64,000 nt of DNA from Sambucus nigra. Lineage: Eukaryota > Streptophyta > Magnoliopsida > Dipsacales > Adoxaceae. The stretch covers positions 72,848,751-72,912,750 of the forward strand of contig OX422223.1 of the NCBI GenBank assembly GCA_949130495.1. The letters run 5' to 3'. Under the pieces are notes generated by a model. It saw nothing but the letters and a program-made list of their open reading frames with translations. It was not told where the DNA came from and ran no database searches. Below, piece by piece: positions 46,339-59,047 of the stretch (positions within the stretch are counted from its first letter, which is position 1; each line of letters starts with the position of its first letter). A program made the translations under genes and the position numbers.

Positions 46339-47313
46339 TGATGATGCGGGAAACAGCACCACCCTTTAAGGTGTACGTAAGCTCACTTCAATGTTAATAA
46401 TGGCAGTATATGAGTATATGTCTATATAGTAGAAGGAGGTGAGGAGAATAGGATGAACACAAGTGTTTAAGTGGTTCAGCCAATTAGGCCTACGTCCACT
46501 GTGCAAGTTAGTGAGTAAGGTCACTGATATAAGGCACTAACGGCTATGAATACAATCTCTCAAGATTTCACTCTCTACTGTGTAAATTGACAGAGTTTCA
46601 GCTAGGGTTGTATTTTTGGGGTCCTTTATCCCGATAGGAGAAGACATGTATATATAGTGTCTAGGGGGTGTAATGCACCCCCTATGCATGCAGTGATCAT
46701 GTGTGAGTTGATCTAGCCAATTTGATGAAGACATTTATCACTGTCACATATAGAGAATGATGATGAAATATTCCCCCCACGTGAGGGGAATGATTTGTTA
46801 TAACTGATTTGTGTACACGTGTTCCCAATCATGCGTATGGAAGAAAAGGCTCGGCCATGATCAATTGATTTTAACCTCGGCCTGGAAGAGTAAGAGGTTG
46901 GTGAAGTCTGGTTGTTGCCCGATCCGAGATTAATCAAGGTGGCCTCAGATCATGTGAGGCCGAGGTAAGGCAAGTGAAGTCATAAGGTCAGTCAGGGCCG
47001 AGGTTCAGCAGGTGCAGCTAGGAACATCGGCTTATTCTATACTGAGGTTGGTTACGATGACGGTGTGGCTCTCGTGACCTCAGCTTGAACCCATCCGATG
47101 TTGTCAACCCTGGATGGCTTGACTGATAACTTCCCCCACGGACCATGAAGACCTCAACTGTTGTCTGACTATGAGGCAACTAGCAACGTCGTCCATGGCT
47201 GACCTTTCTCAGGATGAGATCACTGGTCACCAATTAAAGGCCCTTCTAACCTCGGTCGTCCCCCTGGCTGAGGTTGATGTCTCTGACCTGTTGGGTACAT
47301 TTATGGAATATCA
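46339..47313 (-). repeat. 3' LTR of Tat-B
   Basis: 975 bp, starting TGATGATGC and ending GGAATATCA in plus coordinates. A TATATATA box lies at 46649-46656. GCCGAGG/CCTCGGC-type motifs recur between 46870 and 47280, upstream of it on the minus strand. The plus strand from 47171 encodes the first exon of the antisense gene. Confidence 0.88.
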
Positions 47314-50180
47314 ATCACCCCTAGCCCTTAGTTTCCTATATGAGCAGGTGACTAAGGGATATGCACGTTCGAGGCTAGATTTCTATTAATGCCAATGCTT
47401 TCTTGGCAAGTATCAACTGCTGAAGTAGATAGCATGCCTGGTAAGCTCGATGATGTCAATTGTCCTTTGTGCTCCTAAGGCAATGATGGGCCTTAGGATG
47501 CGTGCAATAGGTTTTTGATGGTTTTACCCATTTCCTTTCTCTTTCTTCCTCACTTCTTCATTCTCTCGCCTGAAATTCTCTGCTTTCTCTCTCTCTACAG
47601 GAGCTTGGTTAGAAGAGAATTTGGTGGATTTTACTTGCAAACCTTTCCTTTCTTCTCATCACCTTCCATTAGGTATCATCTACCCTCTATTCTTCTTCAT
47701 TTGTCCTCTCTTGTTCCTATTTTTTTTATTTTTTGGCGAGTTTTAAGAGGTTCTCGATTAGCTCATCAGTTTTTCGGTGAGTTTATGCATTTTCTGGTGA
47801 ACTGTTCTTAATTGTTCTTCATTTAAAAACCCAGTTTGATCCTCAGTCAAGTCGAGTTAAGTTATTTGTTCCTGGTTTAATATCCCAAGTGTTAGGTCAT
47901 CATCCTACGCTCAGACCTCTTTATCAGCTTCTAGAAGAATTCCCCTCTCTCACAGAGAAAATGCTAGACAAGATTAGGCAAATAAAGAGAGACCAAGAGG
48001 AAGCTCGTAGGGCTGAGGCCTTCCCCCTCAGACCTATCTTTCCACCCCCTCTGAAGGTCATATTCCCTGAGCCAGTCGAACCAGTTATCCAGGTAGAGGT
48101 CCTAGTTGAACCCACTCCCATGTCTGAGTCTGAGTCGTCCACCTCAGACCCTATATCTGTGGACTCTTTTCAAGAGGCCATGGACTTTTCCATTTGGCAG
48201 GACCAGATCCCTGATCAAGTCGAGGTTTCAAGTCGTGTCTCATCCCATAACGAGTCTAGCACATCCCTGACTTCTTCAAATGTTGAAGTTGTCGAACCAA
48301 ATGTAGGTGTTCCTCCTCCCATTGATGCAATCCCCCTGTCAGCTGCCACAGGGGCTGAGTTTGCTCAGAGGTTTCCTGAAGGTAATCACTCGTCCATTCC
48401 AGTCGACGTTGATCGAGATGAGGACGATGAGGGGGAGAGCGATGTAGACACCTCGAAGGAAGCCGAGATAGAAATCACTATCACCGAGCTCGACCTTCTT
48501 GGATTTAGGCATCTATATTCCATTATCCCCTCCATAAAAATCAGGAGACCTCTGAGGGAAGAGAGGGATTTTGGAGGCCGAGATGGTGAGATCTGCTTGT
48601 ACGAGCAGATGTTCAAGTTGGGATTTCATTTGCCCATTCATCCCATCAGTAGGGCCATACTTTCCTACTTCAACTTAGCTCCTTCCCAGTTATCCCCCAA
48701 TGTCTGGAGGGTGATAATTGGAGCTATAGTTCTATGGAGGGCAGTCTACTATGCAGATCTTCCTGTCTAGGTCTTCACCGGATGCTGCATCCCTTCCTCT
48801 GCCAGGAATCATTCGAGCTATTACCATTTCTTAGCTCGAAAGTCAACTAAAAAGATGTTGCAGGTCACCCAAACTAGTAATCATAATTAGAAGCCGCAAT
48901 ATTTCTTTACCTCAGGGGTATGGGAATTTGTCCCTTGTGTCCCTTCTTCTAACTTAGAGCCGAGGATACCCCTAAGATGGGGCAAGGTGTCAATGGCTAC
49001 CAGGGCCGACCCTGGGCTAAGCCAAAATCATCTTCAAAGAGTAAAAGACCTTCAATATCAGGGGGAGCATGGTCTGTTGTTCAAGTTCGAACATCTGATG
49101 ACCCCTTATTATCTCTCTGAGACTGGCCTTGGGGGGAGTCCTCTCACTGAGCTCCATAAGTGCTTATTTTGTTATTTCAATCAAGTTAAACCATCTGAGT
49201 TCTTATGTCTCTGATCTTCTAACTTAAACCTTTTCTATCTCCAGAATACCCTGAAGGAATTTCATACGAGATCTAGGAGATGTCTTCCCCAAGTCTGATG
49301 AAGCTTTTAAAGAAGGCATGCCTGAATGCACCTCCTCCTCCCCCATCGAAGAAGGGTGTCGGCACGTCTAAGGTCGACGCCAAAAAGAAGAGAAAAACTA
49401 CAACCACTTCCCCTGAGGATCAGAGGAAAAGTAAGGCCCAAAATGCCATCCTTATATCTTCTAAAGATGCATTGGCTCCTCGTCTGGAGCGATTGAAAAT
49501 CAATAATAGTCTAATTGGCCATAGTGTGCAGGTGTTGGATGCCATCGGCTCTGCTATGATCGATGCTGACAAACACTTTTGTCGCTCCATGGATACTCCT
49601 CTGCTAGTTGAGTTTGGCCTTCATAGGTCCATCCAGGTATGATTTGAATTTCAATTTGATTCTAAGTGTTACCTCTGCTTTGAATTTGTACTTATACACT
49701 TAACTCTTGATTTGTAGGGCATCATTGCTATGAACCATCTTACCAACTAGACTCTGAATAAGTTGCCCCTCATTGAGAAAGGCAAAGAGGCCGAGAAGGC
49801 GGAGGACTCACTGAATGCAGAGGTAGATCGTCTGAAGGCTGCCTTTGAAGGGTCTGACAATAAGGTCAAGCAGTTGGAGAAAGAGATCTCCAAGTTTAAA
49901 AAGGATCACACCTCTGTTTTGAAGGCCAAGGATGACGTTCTCCAGCAAAAGGTTGATGCTGCAGTGAAGGCGCCCCTTGAGGATGCTTCTTAGGGGATCC
50001 TGGCTGATTATAAAGTCTCTGATGAATTCATCAGCTTTGGCTTTGAATACCTAGAAAGAGGTATTAAGGCAACTGGCAAATGGGCGGCTGCAAAGGATAA
50101 GGAGTCAGGGAGCTTAAAAGCCTCTGACTTCATTGGTCTAGGTTTTGCCAACCCTCAATTTGCCTAGGCCCTTTAAGAAG
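47171..50180 (+). pseudogene. Antisense accessory gene of Tat-B (Transposase_28-type)
   Basis: Runs opposite to gag-pol. A putative first exon (ATG at 47171 or 47195, MADLSQDE...) starts in the LTR and crosses its end at 47313. The main part begins by ATG 47961 and has a Pro- and acid-rich region, then LYEQMFKLGFHLPIHPISRAI and FNLAPSQLSPNVWRVIIGAIVLW, the layout of the 'putative gypsy-type transposon' (Transposase_28) domain. Later exons: 48987-49184, 49245-49636 (basic, PPPPPSKK) and 49718 on (coiled coil, EKEISKFKKDH). An 81-base intron (GT at 49637, AG at 49717) joins two parts in phase. Stops at 48770, 49271 and 49748 show decay. Antisense genes in this place are known for Tat relatives such as maize Grande. 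Confidence 0.65.
47314..47327 (-). other. Polypurine tract of Tat-B
   Basis: The minus strand reads GGGCTAGGGGTGAT directly before the 3' LTR. It overlaps the antisense gene. Confidence 0.65.
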
Positions 50181-50539
50181 TTGAAGAGGAAGATGCTGAG
50201 GGTGCCAACTTAGAGATCATGAGGCCGAGGTGACCAACATTGGCCAAGGGAATGAGGCCTAGGTGACCAACATCGGCCAAGGGAATGATGCCAACACTGT
50301 AGCTACAGATCCTTAGGCCATTTTTGTGAAGCTTTTAGTAACTATGCATTTCAACTGTAACCTCTGATTGTAAACTCGATTACCTTGTAGCTTGTGACTC
50401 TTTTAATCTATATCAACCTCTGAGGAGGGCTTTATTTCTTTACTTGCTGAATGTTCTTTGAATGATTTTCTTTTCCATGCAATGTCTATTCAAGTCTGAG
50501 ACCTCAGTAAAATGATGTCTTTGTAAACCAAATAAATGG
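50181..50539 (-). other. Spacer between antisense gene and tandem repeats
   Basis: Includes a short direct duplication near 50215-50290 (GGCC(G/T)AGGTGACCAACAT twice) and then plain noncoding DNA. No gene. Confidence 0.5.
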
Positions 50540-51031
50540 TGTCTAAGGTCTGAGGTCATCTAAATAAGATGTCTTACCTCAGACTTTGTCACCAAATTAT
50601 GATGTTATAAGGTCTGAGGTCATCACCTAAGATGTTATCCCCATAAATAATTTTTACCAAACTAATGATGTTAAGGGTCTGAGGTCATCCAAGTATGATG
50701 TCTTACCTCAGACCTTGTCACCAAATTATGATGTTATAAGGTCTGAGGTCATCACCTAAGATGTTATCCCCATAAATAATTTTCACCAAACTAATGATGT
50801 TAAGGGTCTGAGGTCATCAAAGTATGATGTCTTACCTAAGACCTTGTCACCAAATTGTGATGTTATGAGGTCTGAGGTCATCACCTAAGATGTTATCCCC
50901 ATAAATAATTTTCACCAAACTAATGATGTTAAGGGTCTTAGGTCATACAAGTATGATGTCTTACCTAAGACCTTGTCACCGAATTGTGATGTTATGAGGT
51001 CTGAGGTCATCACCTAAGATGTTATCCCTAT
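50540..51031. repeat. 129-bp tandem repeats of Tat-B, left block
   Basis: GGTCTGAGG...TCACC landmarks recur at 50611, 50740, 50869 and 50998, exactly 129 bases apart. Each unit is itself two related halves of about 64 bp, both with GGTCTGAGGTCATC. The block is cut by the solo LTR at 51032. Confidence 0.9.
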
Positions 51032-52204
51032 TGTAAGAGGGTACTTTAGATTATAGATGGAGGCGTAACCCCTTAGAAGTATGGTAATAATAGGCTAATT
51101 GGCCAAAGCCTTGGATTAACAATAGAACATCCAGACACAAGTTCAATGAAAACAAGACTCAGTTTAGACTCACAAAACTCTCGTGTATAACTCAAGAAAT
51201 AGTAATGAACCTTAGAAGTAGCTTAGATAGAGGGAGAGAGAAGTAAGCACCCTTGATACACCCTGGTAGGCAGGTAGAAACACATCAAACACCCTCAAGA
51301 ATCCCTGTCAGGTATTAAAAGATCCGTAATAAATGACAATGGTGGGTGAGTAAACTCTTTGGTTTGTAATAACCCTCTCTGTCAATAACTTCTCAAATTC
51401 TCAAAAGGATCATCCTCTCCTCAGGGGTGGTTGGGGTCCATAAATAGCCCCCCACACCATCCTCAAGGCAACTCAATCATTAAAGACTATGAAAGACATC
51501 CCTCATACTTTATGTCACAATATTAAATGCCTGATGCACTAGTTGCCTCCACGTCATAAACATTAAATGCCAAGACATGCCTTTTGCCTAACCATTGTGT
51601 GTGAGGGGGCTGTTGTCGTAGAGGTGGCTCACCAACTGCCTGACAGCCCCAAATACCACAATGGTTTACTCAAGTGCATGCCTGACATTGTTTAGCTGGC
51701 TAATGACATCACCTACAGTAGATGTGGCATTAAGTAGAGGGTTGTTTGGTTCACAACTCAACGCCCGATAGAACTCAAAGCTACTCCACTCGAGGTTCCA
51801 CGGTCAGGGTCCTTCGGTGTTTTACCAGGTGTATCTAAGATGGTCAGGACAAGCCCCAACGGTGCCTCACTTCTCAATCCTCCAAACCAAGTCCCTCTAA
51901 AGTTCCCACGGTGAGGTCGTTTGATAGAGCATGAAAGCTCTCACAGGCCCTGCCAAGCCTGGTCTCTCGCGAGTACCGTTCGACCTCACACATATTTTAT
52001 TATTCTCGTTACATCATTACAATCGTTATAGCTCATATCCAATATAAACAAAGATATAATATGACTAAGTAATCAAAAAAGCTAAAGTATGAGTTGCCAC
52101 ACCAAGCTGCCACGCTTGAGCTGTCACGCTATCTTACTCCCAAACACTGTTGCCAATAGGTGGATTATCCCTAATCTCAGGATTACATTCAAGCCCCCTC
52201 TACA
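51032..52204. repeat. Solo LTR inside the tandem repeats
   Basis: 1173 bp from TGTAAGAGGG to CCCTCTACA, with imperfect inverted ends. Flanks CCTAT (51027-51031) and CCCAT (52205-52209) are a duplication with one change, and the tandem unit reads through once it is removed. No internal domain. Family and orientation not determined. Confidence 0.75.
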
Positions 52205-52470
52205 CCCATAAATAATTTTCACCAAACTAATCATGTTAAGGGTCGGAGGTCATCCAAATATGATGTCCTACCTCAGACCTTATCACCAAATTGTGATGTT
52301 ATAAGGTCTGAGGTCATCACCTAAGATATTATCCCCATAAATAATTTTCACCAAACTAATGATGTTAAGGGTCTCAGTTCATCCAAGTATGTTGTCTTAC
52401 CTCAGACCTTGTCACCAAATTGTGATGTTATGAGGTCTGAGTTCATCACCTAAGATGTTATTCCCATAAA
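52205..52470. repeat. 129-bp tandem repeats of Tat-B, right block
   Basis: About two more copies of the same unit, continuing the phase broken by the solo LTR. Confidence 0.88.
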
Positions 52471-52589
52471 TTCTAACACTTGAGCATAATGAACCAAGAA
52501 TTGACACGGGAACTGACTTTCTTATTAATAATCTCTTCATAAGATGATATATTTTTACATAAAATCTCTTGCTACATCATATGTAATAC

Positions 52590-53613
52590 TTTTTTAGATG
52601 ATCAACATTCCATGGATTGGAAAAAGGCTCCCCTTCGAGGTTTTCTAGCCTGTAGGTCCCGGGTAAGACCTCCTCAATCACTTTGTAGGGACCATGAGAA
52701 TTTGGGTGAAGCTTGTTTACCTTTTGTAATGTCTTCTTCAGTACTAAGTCTCCCACGGCTATGGGTCTTGATTTACCCTTTGATTGTAGAACTTTGTTGT
52801 TCTCTGTTGATAGGCTGCTTGCCTAATTTCCGCGTCTTCCCTTCTCTCTTCAATTAAATTTAGGTCGAGTCTTCTTTCCTCCCCATTCTTCTCAGGGTCA
52901 TAGGTCTGAACCCTATGAGTAGGGAGTCCCACTTCTGTTGGTATGACGGTCTTTGAGCCATGTACCAGCATAAATGGGGTTTCCCCCGTCGGTGTCCTAG
53001 CCGCTGTTCTGTAGGCCCATAACACAATATAAACCTCTTCAGTCCATCTTCCCTTAGCTTTTTCTAACCTCTTCTTGATTTCGTCGAGGATTGTTGTGTT
53101 TGTGACTTTAGTCTGACCGTTTGCCTGAGGTCGGCCAGGAGAAGAGAAAAACTTCTTTATCCCAAATTTTTCGCAATATTTCTCTAAGGAAGAATTCTTG
53201 AACTGGGTTCCGTTATCCGAGATAAGAGAGTTTGGGAGGCCATGTCTGTATATGATGTTCCTCCAAATAAATTAGAAGGTCTTCTGTTTTGTAATCGTTA
53301 TCATCGTCTCTGCCTTTACCCATTTGGAGAAGTAATCAATGGCAACTATCAGACATCGATAATTATTTGCAGCCCTTGGCAGGGGTCCCACTAAGTCAAT
53401 TCCCCATACTGTGAATGGCCAAGGGGAACTGATTGACGTCATAGGCTGATGAGGTTGATGGGGAATAGCAGAGAATCTCTAACATTTATTGCACCTCTTC
53501 ACGTAAGCTGCAACATTGTTGGCGAAGGTCGGCCACCAGTATCCTTGCGTGATAATCCTCTTGGCCAGAGGTCTTCCTCCTATGTGAATGGAGCAAGAAC
53601 CCTCATGCACCTC
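52590..53613 (-). pseudogene. Tat-B integrase
   Basis: The zinc region includes GYWWPTF and CNKC; the core has GIDLVGP (first Asp) and LISDNGTQFKN (second Asp). The Glu helix reads QANGQTKVTN, so the catalytic Glu is Lys and the enzyme would be inactive. The frame 52759-53025 follows with LWAYRTAARTPTGETPF. The C-terminal module reads GDLVLKKTLQKVNKLHPNS and GPYKVIEEVLPGTYRL and ends near 52590. Several stops precede the core. Same strand and order as the rest of pol. Confidence 0.85.
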
Positions 53614-54382
53614 TTACAGGATGTGGGGAACTTCCATGGGATGAACACATCTGAGGAGAGGTATCAGAAATCCCTTCTTATATAGGACGTCTCCTATTAT
53701 GGAGAACTTTGCAGCTCTGTACCTTAATTTCCTCCTCTCTAGCTTTGACTCCGGCAACTCTCCCTCTCTAATATATCTGATAAGGGGGTCCATCCATGAG
53801 TCCCCTAAGTTCAAATTGAGGCAAGGGGTACTAACCTCTTCATCTTTAATGGTTTCCTTGGGCATGATCTTGACGGGAACTGTCCTTCTGATGTCAGACC
53901 CTATTACTGAAGCCAACCTTGCTAGTGCATCTGTGTGGCTATTGTTTTGCTGAGGTACTCTCTTCATCTTTGCCTCTTCGAAACCTTCCAATGTTATTCT
54001 CACCCTCTTCAAGTATTTGGCCATTCTTTCATCCTTGGCCTCATAAACCTCCAACACTTGATTAACAACCAACCTCGAGTCGCTGTGAAGTAGGAGTCGT
54101 CTTACCCCTAGGGTCCTTGCCAATGAGAGACCTGCTATCATGGCCTCATATTCTGACTCATTATTTGATGCCTTGAAGTTAAACCTCAAGGCGTATTCAA
54201 CATTGGTACCGTCCAGAGCTGAAAGTATTAGCCCTTCCCCCCTTCCACTGTCGTAAGAAGACCCATCAACAAATAGGGTCCAGATGTCTTTATCTGATGA
54301 GAAGCCCCCTTATGAAATGATTCCTTGCTTAAAGAGGTATCGGTCTTCCTCATTCTCGGTTATTCCATTTCTGGTTTTCTTG
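53614..54382 (-). pseudogene. Tat-B second RNase H (archaeal-type, aRNH)
   Basis: Upstream of the frame 53614-54189 the sequence reads TLFVDGSSYDSGRGEGLIL (first Asp, Gly-rich), then inside it FNFKASNNESEYEAMIAGL (Glu), LLLHSDSRLVVNQVL (Asp) and NSHTDALARLAS (last Asp). This extra RNase H after the normal one is diagnostic for the Tat lineage. All four acidic positions are present. It is followed by the integrase linker GDSWMDPLIRYI. The Tekay-like solo LTR separates it from the first RNase H. Confidence 0.88.
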
Positions 54383-54387
54383 GATAC

Positions 54388-57300
54388 TGTAATACCCCGT
54401 AATTTTAATGACTTTTAAAATGGGTTATATTTTAAATTAATGGATTAATTGGATCTTATTATAAATTAATTCATTTGGGTTTTATCCGAATTATGGATAT
54501 TAAAATGGATGATTCTGAATATTACTTAAAGATATTTAGGTAATATATGAATGTGATGTCATTGATATGACGGTATGATATAAATTCGGTAATTTGAATT
54601 TTTAGTCAGACGCGGTATGGGACGTGTCGGGACTAATTTATTAAATTAAAAAGGAAATTTATTTTCTATCGACCTTATAGTCATTTCGACTGCGTCGTTG
54701 CGTCCGAAAGGTTCGAAATAGTCAGAAAAGTCTATTTGGATGTTAATTTTGAGTCTCGGGTCATTTGGAAATGAAAAGACAACCCAAAAGGGCATTTTGG
54801 TTATTTTTACAAGGGGGATGAATAGTGATTTCGGGTTTTGTCTTATTATAAGTATTTGGAGATTAGTGTATGTAGTTTCATTTCATCTCTTCTACACAAA
54901 ATTTAAAAGTTATCTTCTTAGAGAGAGTGGAAGGTTGTTTGGAAAGAAAAAGAAGTTTGCTTGGGAAGGAGGATAACCAAAGGTCAAAGGTCACCACCAC
55001 CACCACCACCACCACCACCTGTGTTATTCAACTCCAAAGGATCAGATCTTCATTAGAGTCAAGTGTTTGATATTTGCAATTTAAGCTCGTATATTGTCCA
55101 TGTTAGGATAGTTATAAAAAGAGATGATTTTCATGCTTGGAAGATGAAAGGATATAGTTGTTAATGGATTTTTGGAATCTAAAAATATATAGGAATTAAA
55201 CTCATGTTGTAGGTAGTTAGTAATCCAATAAATATTCATCAATCTGTGGAAGAAATTCTGAAAATAATTTAGTGTTCTTGAAGATAATATGTTGATAATT
55301 TTCTGGAAAAAGAGGCAAAAACGAGTGGAATGAGAAGAGCCAATTTGGAATGTTTAGATCTTCTTTTTGAGTGCATTTGGATGAGATTTAAGAAAAACTC
55401 AAAACACATACCTGACTCAATTTTTCGTGTAGAATTCAAATCTGAAGTTGGATTGATGATTTGAATAATTTTTGGATCTGATTTTTTTGAGTATTTAAAA
55501 TATGAGAATTCATGATGTTGTTTCTTTTTAATGTTGGTTCTTATCCCAAAACTTTTGTAGATCTTCAGTGATTATTAATTGGATATTATGGGACTTAGAG
55601 AAGATCAGTAAGCCCTAGTTAAGATTTGAATTAATTTGATTGGGATTTAATTGATTAGAATTATGATAATTAAAGTTAAAGAGATTTCGGTTACTAGATT
55701 CATGTGTTGGATTCTAATCTGTTTGTATGCGGATTAAGGATAGTTCAAGTAGGGGAGATTTAATATAACACCTGGGTAGCCTTAGGGTTACAATTTAAAC
55801 ATCAAGGACTGAGTTTAAGCTCATTATTGATTTCGCAAGGGCTGAGTGTAGTACAAGAGCGTAGTGGTATGGCTCCTGGATAGAGATGGGAGTTTGTAAC
55901 ACATTTGGTTGAAAGAGTGGATGAGGTTATTCCGATCGCATATTTGAAGTTGACGAACCTCTTCGATCGACAAAGTTAAGTAGTAGTGTATTGGAGGGGT
56001 TCCTTGTTTGGATTTCGCTTTGCGAGACGCTCAGCGCATGAACCTTAACGACGTCGGGAGTGGAGAGATGTTATAGGATGCGAGGATAATTAAATTATGA
56101 AGTAAAGATATGACGTTTTAATACATGGGATTTAAAGAGATATAATGCTACGTAAGGGAATAATCTAAGGTTAATGTGAGTACCTTGTTGTTAGTATACT
56201 ATAGGTATGATAATACCTATTTGATTGATTAATGATTATGTGTATGACATACCTAGCTTACTTGTTATCGGTGGGAGGTTTGCGCGTGAGGGCAGTCATA
56301 TCCTGATGAATCCATGGGATCTTTGATTTGTCGCTCGAGAACATAGGTCTATGAAAGACTTATCGGGGAGTTGATAAGTCCGCTGACTATGAGTACGTAG
56401 GTATGTGCGTGACCCATGGGTATGAGAACTATGTTCGCCTCCAATGATTGTGTTTTTGTTAATGGTTCGAGGTATCCTCACCGAACCTTTTGTCCCCTTT
56501 TCGGCGACCAGCGATATTAGGACATGATAGCAGAGTAATGCATTGCACCGCAGCTGTGACTCGGGGTGACGTATTATATATGAATATATATATATATATA
56601 TATAATGGATTAAATGAATGAATGGTTATTTATAATGGTTAAATCTATATACGGTGATAATTGTAGATAACGGTGAATAGAGAAAGATAATTGAATTAAG
56701 TTCATGAATGTTTATTAAAAAACTTAATTCATATTAATGAGAAATGATTGATGTTAATGAGAAACGATGAGAAATGTAAATGAATAATAATGTGACGTAT
56801 GGTATGGGACATACGCGGATTATGATATTGGGATGGAGTTATAATATGGAGACTAGAAAAGAGGAACCATTAACTAGGAGGTTAATAGAAAACGTTAAGT
56901 GCGCACTCTAGTTGAGAGGTGAGAATGGAAAGTGAGAGTTGGGTCTAACATATACATAATAAAAGATTTATTGCACTTGTTAAATACTTGCTGTTTTAAA
57001 AATCATTTTCACAATCGGGCTCTGACCCGTTTCCTTGCATATTTTCTTTTCTATTGTATCTTCTATATCAGGTGTCCAGCAATAGGGACGCCAACCTTAG
57101 CGAATTATGACAGGCTATGGATTTATGGAGTTTTGCTTAGACGCCTATCTTCATTTGACTCACAATATTCTCTTAGTAGGGCATGTCGCCCAAAGGATTC
57201 AGTTATCTTCTTCTATCGGGGTCAAATACTATGGTATTCGTGTCATTTTAATACATTTGATATTGTTGGGATTACTGTAATGGATTAATATTATTTGGGA

Positions 57301-57563
57301 ATGTTTATTCCAATTGCATTCAAATTATTTTGTGTTATCCAATTGGTTATCAGTGTTGTAGAATAAAATGTGTTGTGTTATTCTTAAACTGGAAATGGAT
57401 TTTGTTAAATTAAAATTTGAAAAGTTTTTAACACCAGCTTAATTGAGTATTGGGTGAGTTGTAAATGTTTTCGACAGTGATGCTAAGAATGAACCAACTG
57501 TATATTCTGTTTTAATTTGGTATGGGACTGGCCACCCGGTATTTAATTAGGCGGGGTGTTACA
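54388..57563. repeat. Solo LTR, Tekay/Del-like, in Tat-B pol
   Basis: 3176 bp from TGTAATACCCCG to CGGGGTGTTACA, 12-base inverted ends with one mismatch. Perfect GATAC duplication (54383-54387 and 57564-57568). The end sequence and length fit chromoviral Tekay/Del LTRs. It contains a (CAC)n run at 54992-55019 and a TA run near 56586-56603, but no gene. Orientation was not determined. Confidence 0.88.
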
Positions 57564-57568
57564 GATAC

Positions 57569-59047
57569 AACCTCTTTCAAATCTTGAAAGGCATTTCTAT
57601 TTGACCCCCCTGTAGTCTCTAAGTTATTCTCAACGTCGGCCTCTTCCCATATGAACTCAGCGACAAAATCTACAAGTGCCTGACCTTTGATAGCCACCCT
57701 GGGCTGATAAGTAAGGTCATACTCCCCCAACTCGATGGCCCATGTCATCAATCTACCCGACTTCTCAGGCTTGTGGAGGACCTGTCTTAGTGGGGAGTCG
57801 GTGAGGATGACCATGGAATGGGCTTGAAAGTAAGGTTTAATCTTCCTAGAAGCATGTATCAGGGTGTAAGCCAACTTTTCCATCCGTGGATAATTCTGTT
57901 CAGACCCTTAAAGTGCCTTACTATTGAAGTATATAGGCCTTTGGATCATAAGGTCTTCTCGTACTATGGTCGCACTTATGGCTGATTCAGAGATTGCTAG
58001 ATAAACATAAAACTTCTCTCCTACTATGGGCCGAGATAAGAGTAAAGGAGATTCGAGGTAAGACTTGAGTTGATTAAATGCTTTGTCACACTTTCTGTCC
58101 CATTCGAAGGCCTTTTTGAGTACCTTAAACAATGGAAGACACATGTCCGTCGCTCTAAAAATAAATCTGTTGAGTGCAGCTACTTTTCCAGTGAGCCTCT
58201 GAACGTCCTTGATACTCCTTGGTGTCTTCATATCGATCAAAGCCTTGATTTTCTCAGGGTTCGCCTCTATTCCCCTCTGATTGACAATGAATCCGAGAAA
58301 TTTCCCAACTCCTACCCCGAAGACACACTTCGCAGGGTTGAGTTTCATTCTCTATAACTCCATAGTATCGAAGGTCTTTTCTAGGTCTGCCACATGCGTG
58401 CAGGCCTTTAAGCTCTTCGTCAACATATTGTCTACACACACCTCCATAGTCTTGCCTATTTGGTCTTCAAACATCTTATTCACAAGACGTTGATACGTTA
58501 CCCCCGCATTTTTCAGACCGAAGGGCATAACCTTGTAGCAGTAGGTTCCTTTTTCAGTAATGAAGGTTGTCTTTTCTCAGTCTCCAGCATCCATGAAAAT
58601 CTGATTGTAGCTTAAATACGCATCCATGAAGCTCATGAGCTCATGCCCTGCGGTGGCATCTACCATCTGATCTATCCGAGGTAAGGGATAGCTGTCTTTT
58701 GGGCAAGACTTATTCAGGTCAGTAAAATCTATGCACATTGTCTATTTTTCGTTGGCTTTGGACACAATGACTGCGTTTGATAGCCACTCTGGATATATGA
58801 CTTCCCTAATAAACTCAGCCTCTTCTAACTTTCTGACTTCTTCCCGGATGACGTCGTACTTCTCCCTAGAGTAAACTCTTCGTCTTTATTTGATTAACCT
58901 AGCATCATTGGTTATGTTGAATTTGTGGCACATAACCTCAGGGTTGATGCCAGGAATGTCCGCGTGACTCCAAGCAAAGACACTCTGCCTCTTCTTTAAG
59001 AAATTTATCAGCTCTTCCTTGATTTATGCTTTTAAGGCTTTACCAAC
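57569..59047 (-). pseudogene. Tat-B reverse transcriptase and first RNase H
   Basis: RT from about 59000: FNITNDARLIK-like start, RRRVYSREKYDVIREE, FIREVIYPEWLSNAVIV, VMPFGLKNAGVTYQRL. The catalytic motif reads CVDNMLTKS in place of YVDD, so the second Asp is lost. The frame 57908-58348 gives KCVFGVGVGKFLGFIVNQRG and the connection, then the start of RNase H (LYVYLAIS-like). The frame 57512-57883 has SMVILTDSPLRQVL and ELGEYDLTYQPR and ends in the linker EADVENNLETTGG, where GATAC and the solo LTR begin. Stops and frameshifts are frequent near 58580-59040. Confidence 0.85.

Noticed and set aside
50540..52470. Regular repeats resembling a CRISPR array
   Set aside because: Units are 129 bp with no unique spacers, lie inside a plant retrotransposon and match the Tat 3' tandem-repeat pattern.
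53449..53953. Plus-strand frames opposite Tat-B integrase and aRNH
   Set aside because: They are shadows of the minus-strand pol reading frame, with no recognisable domain.
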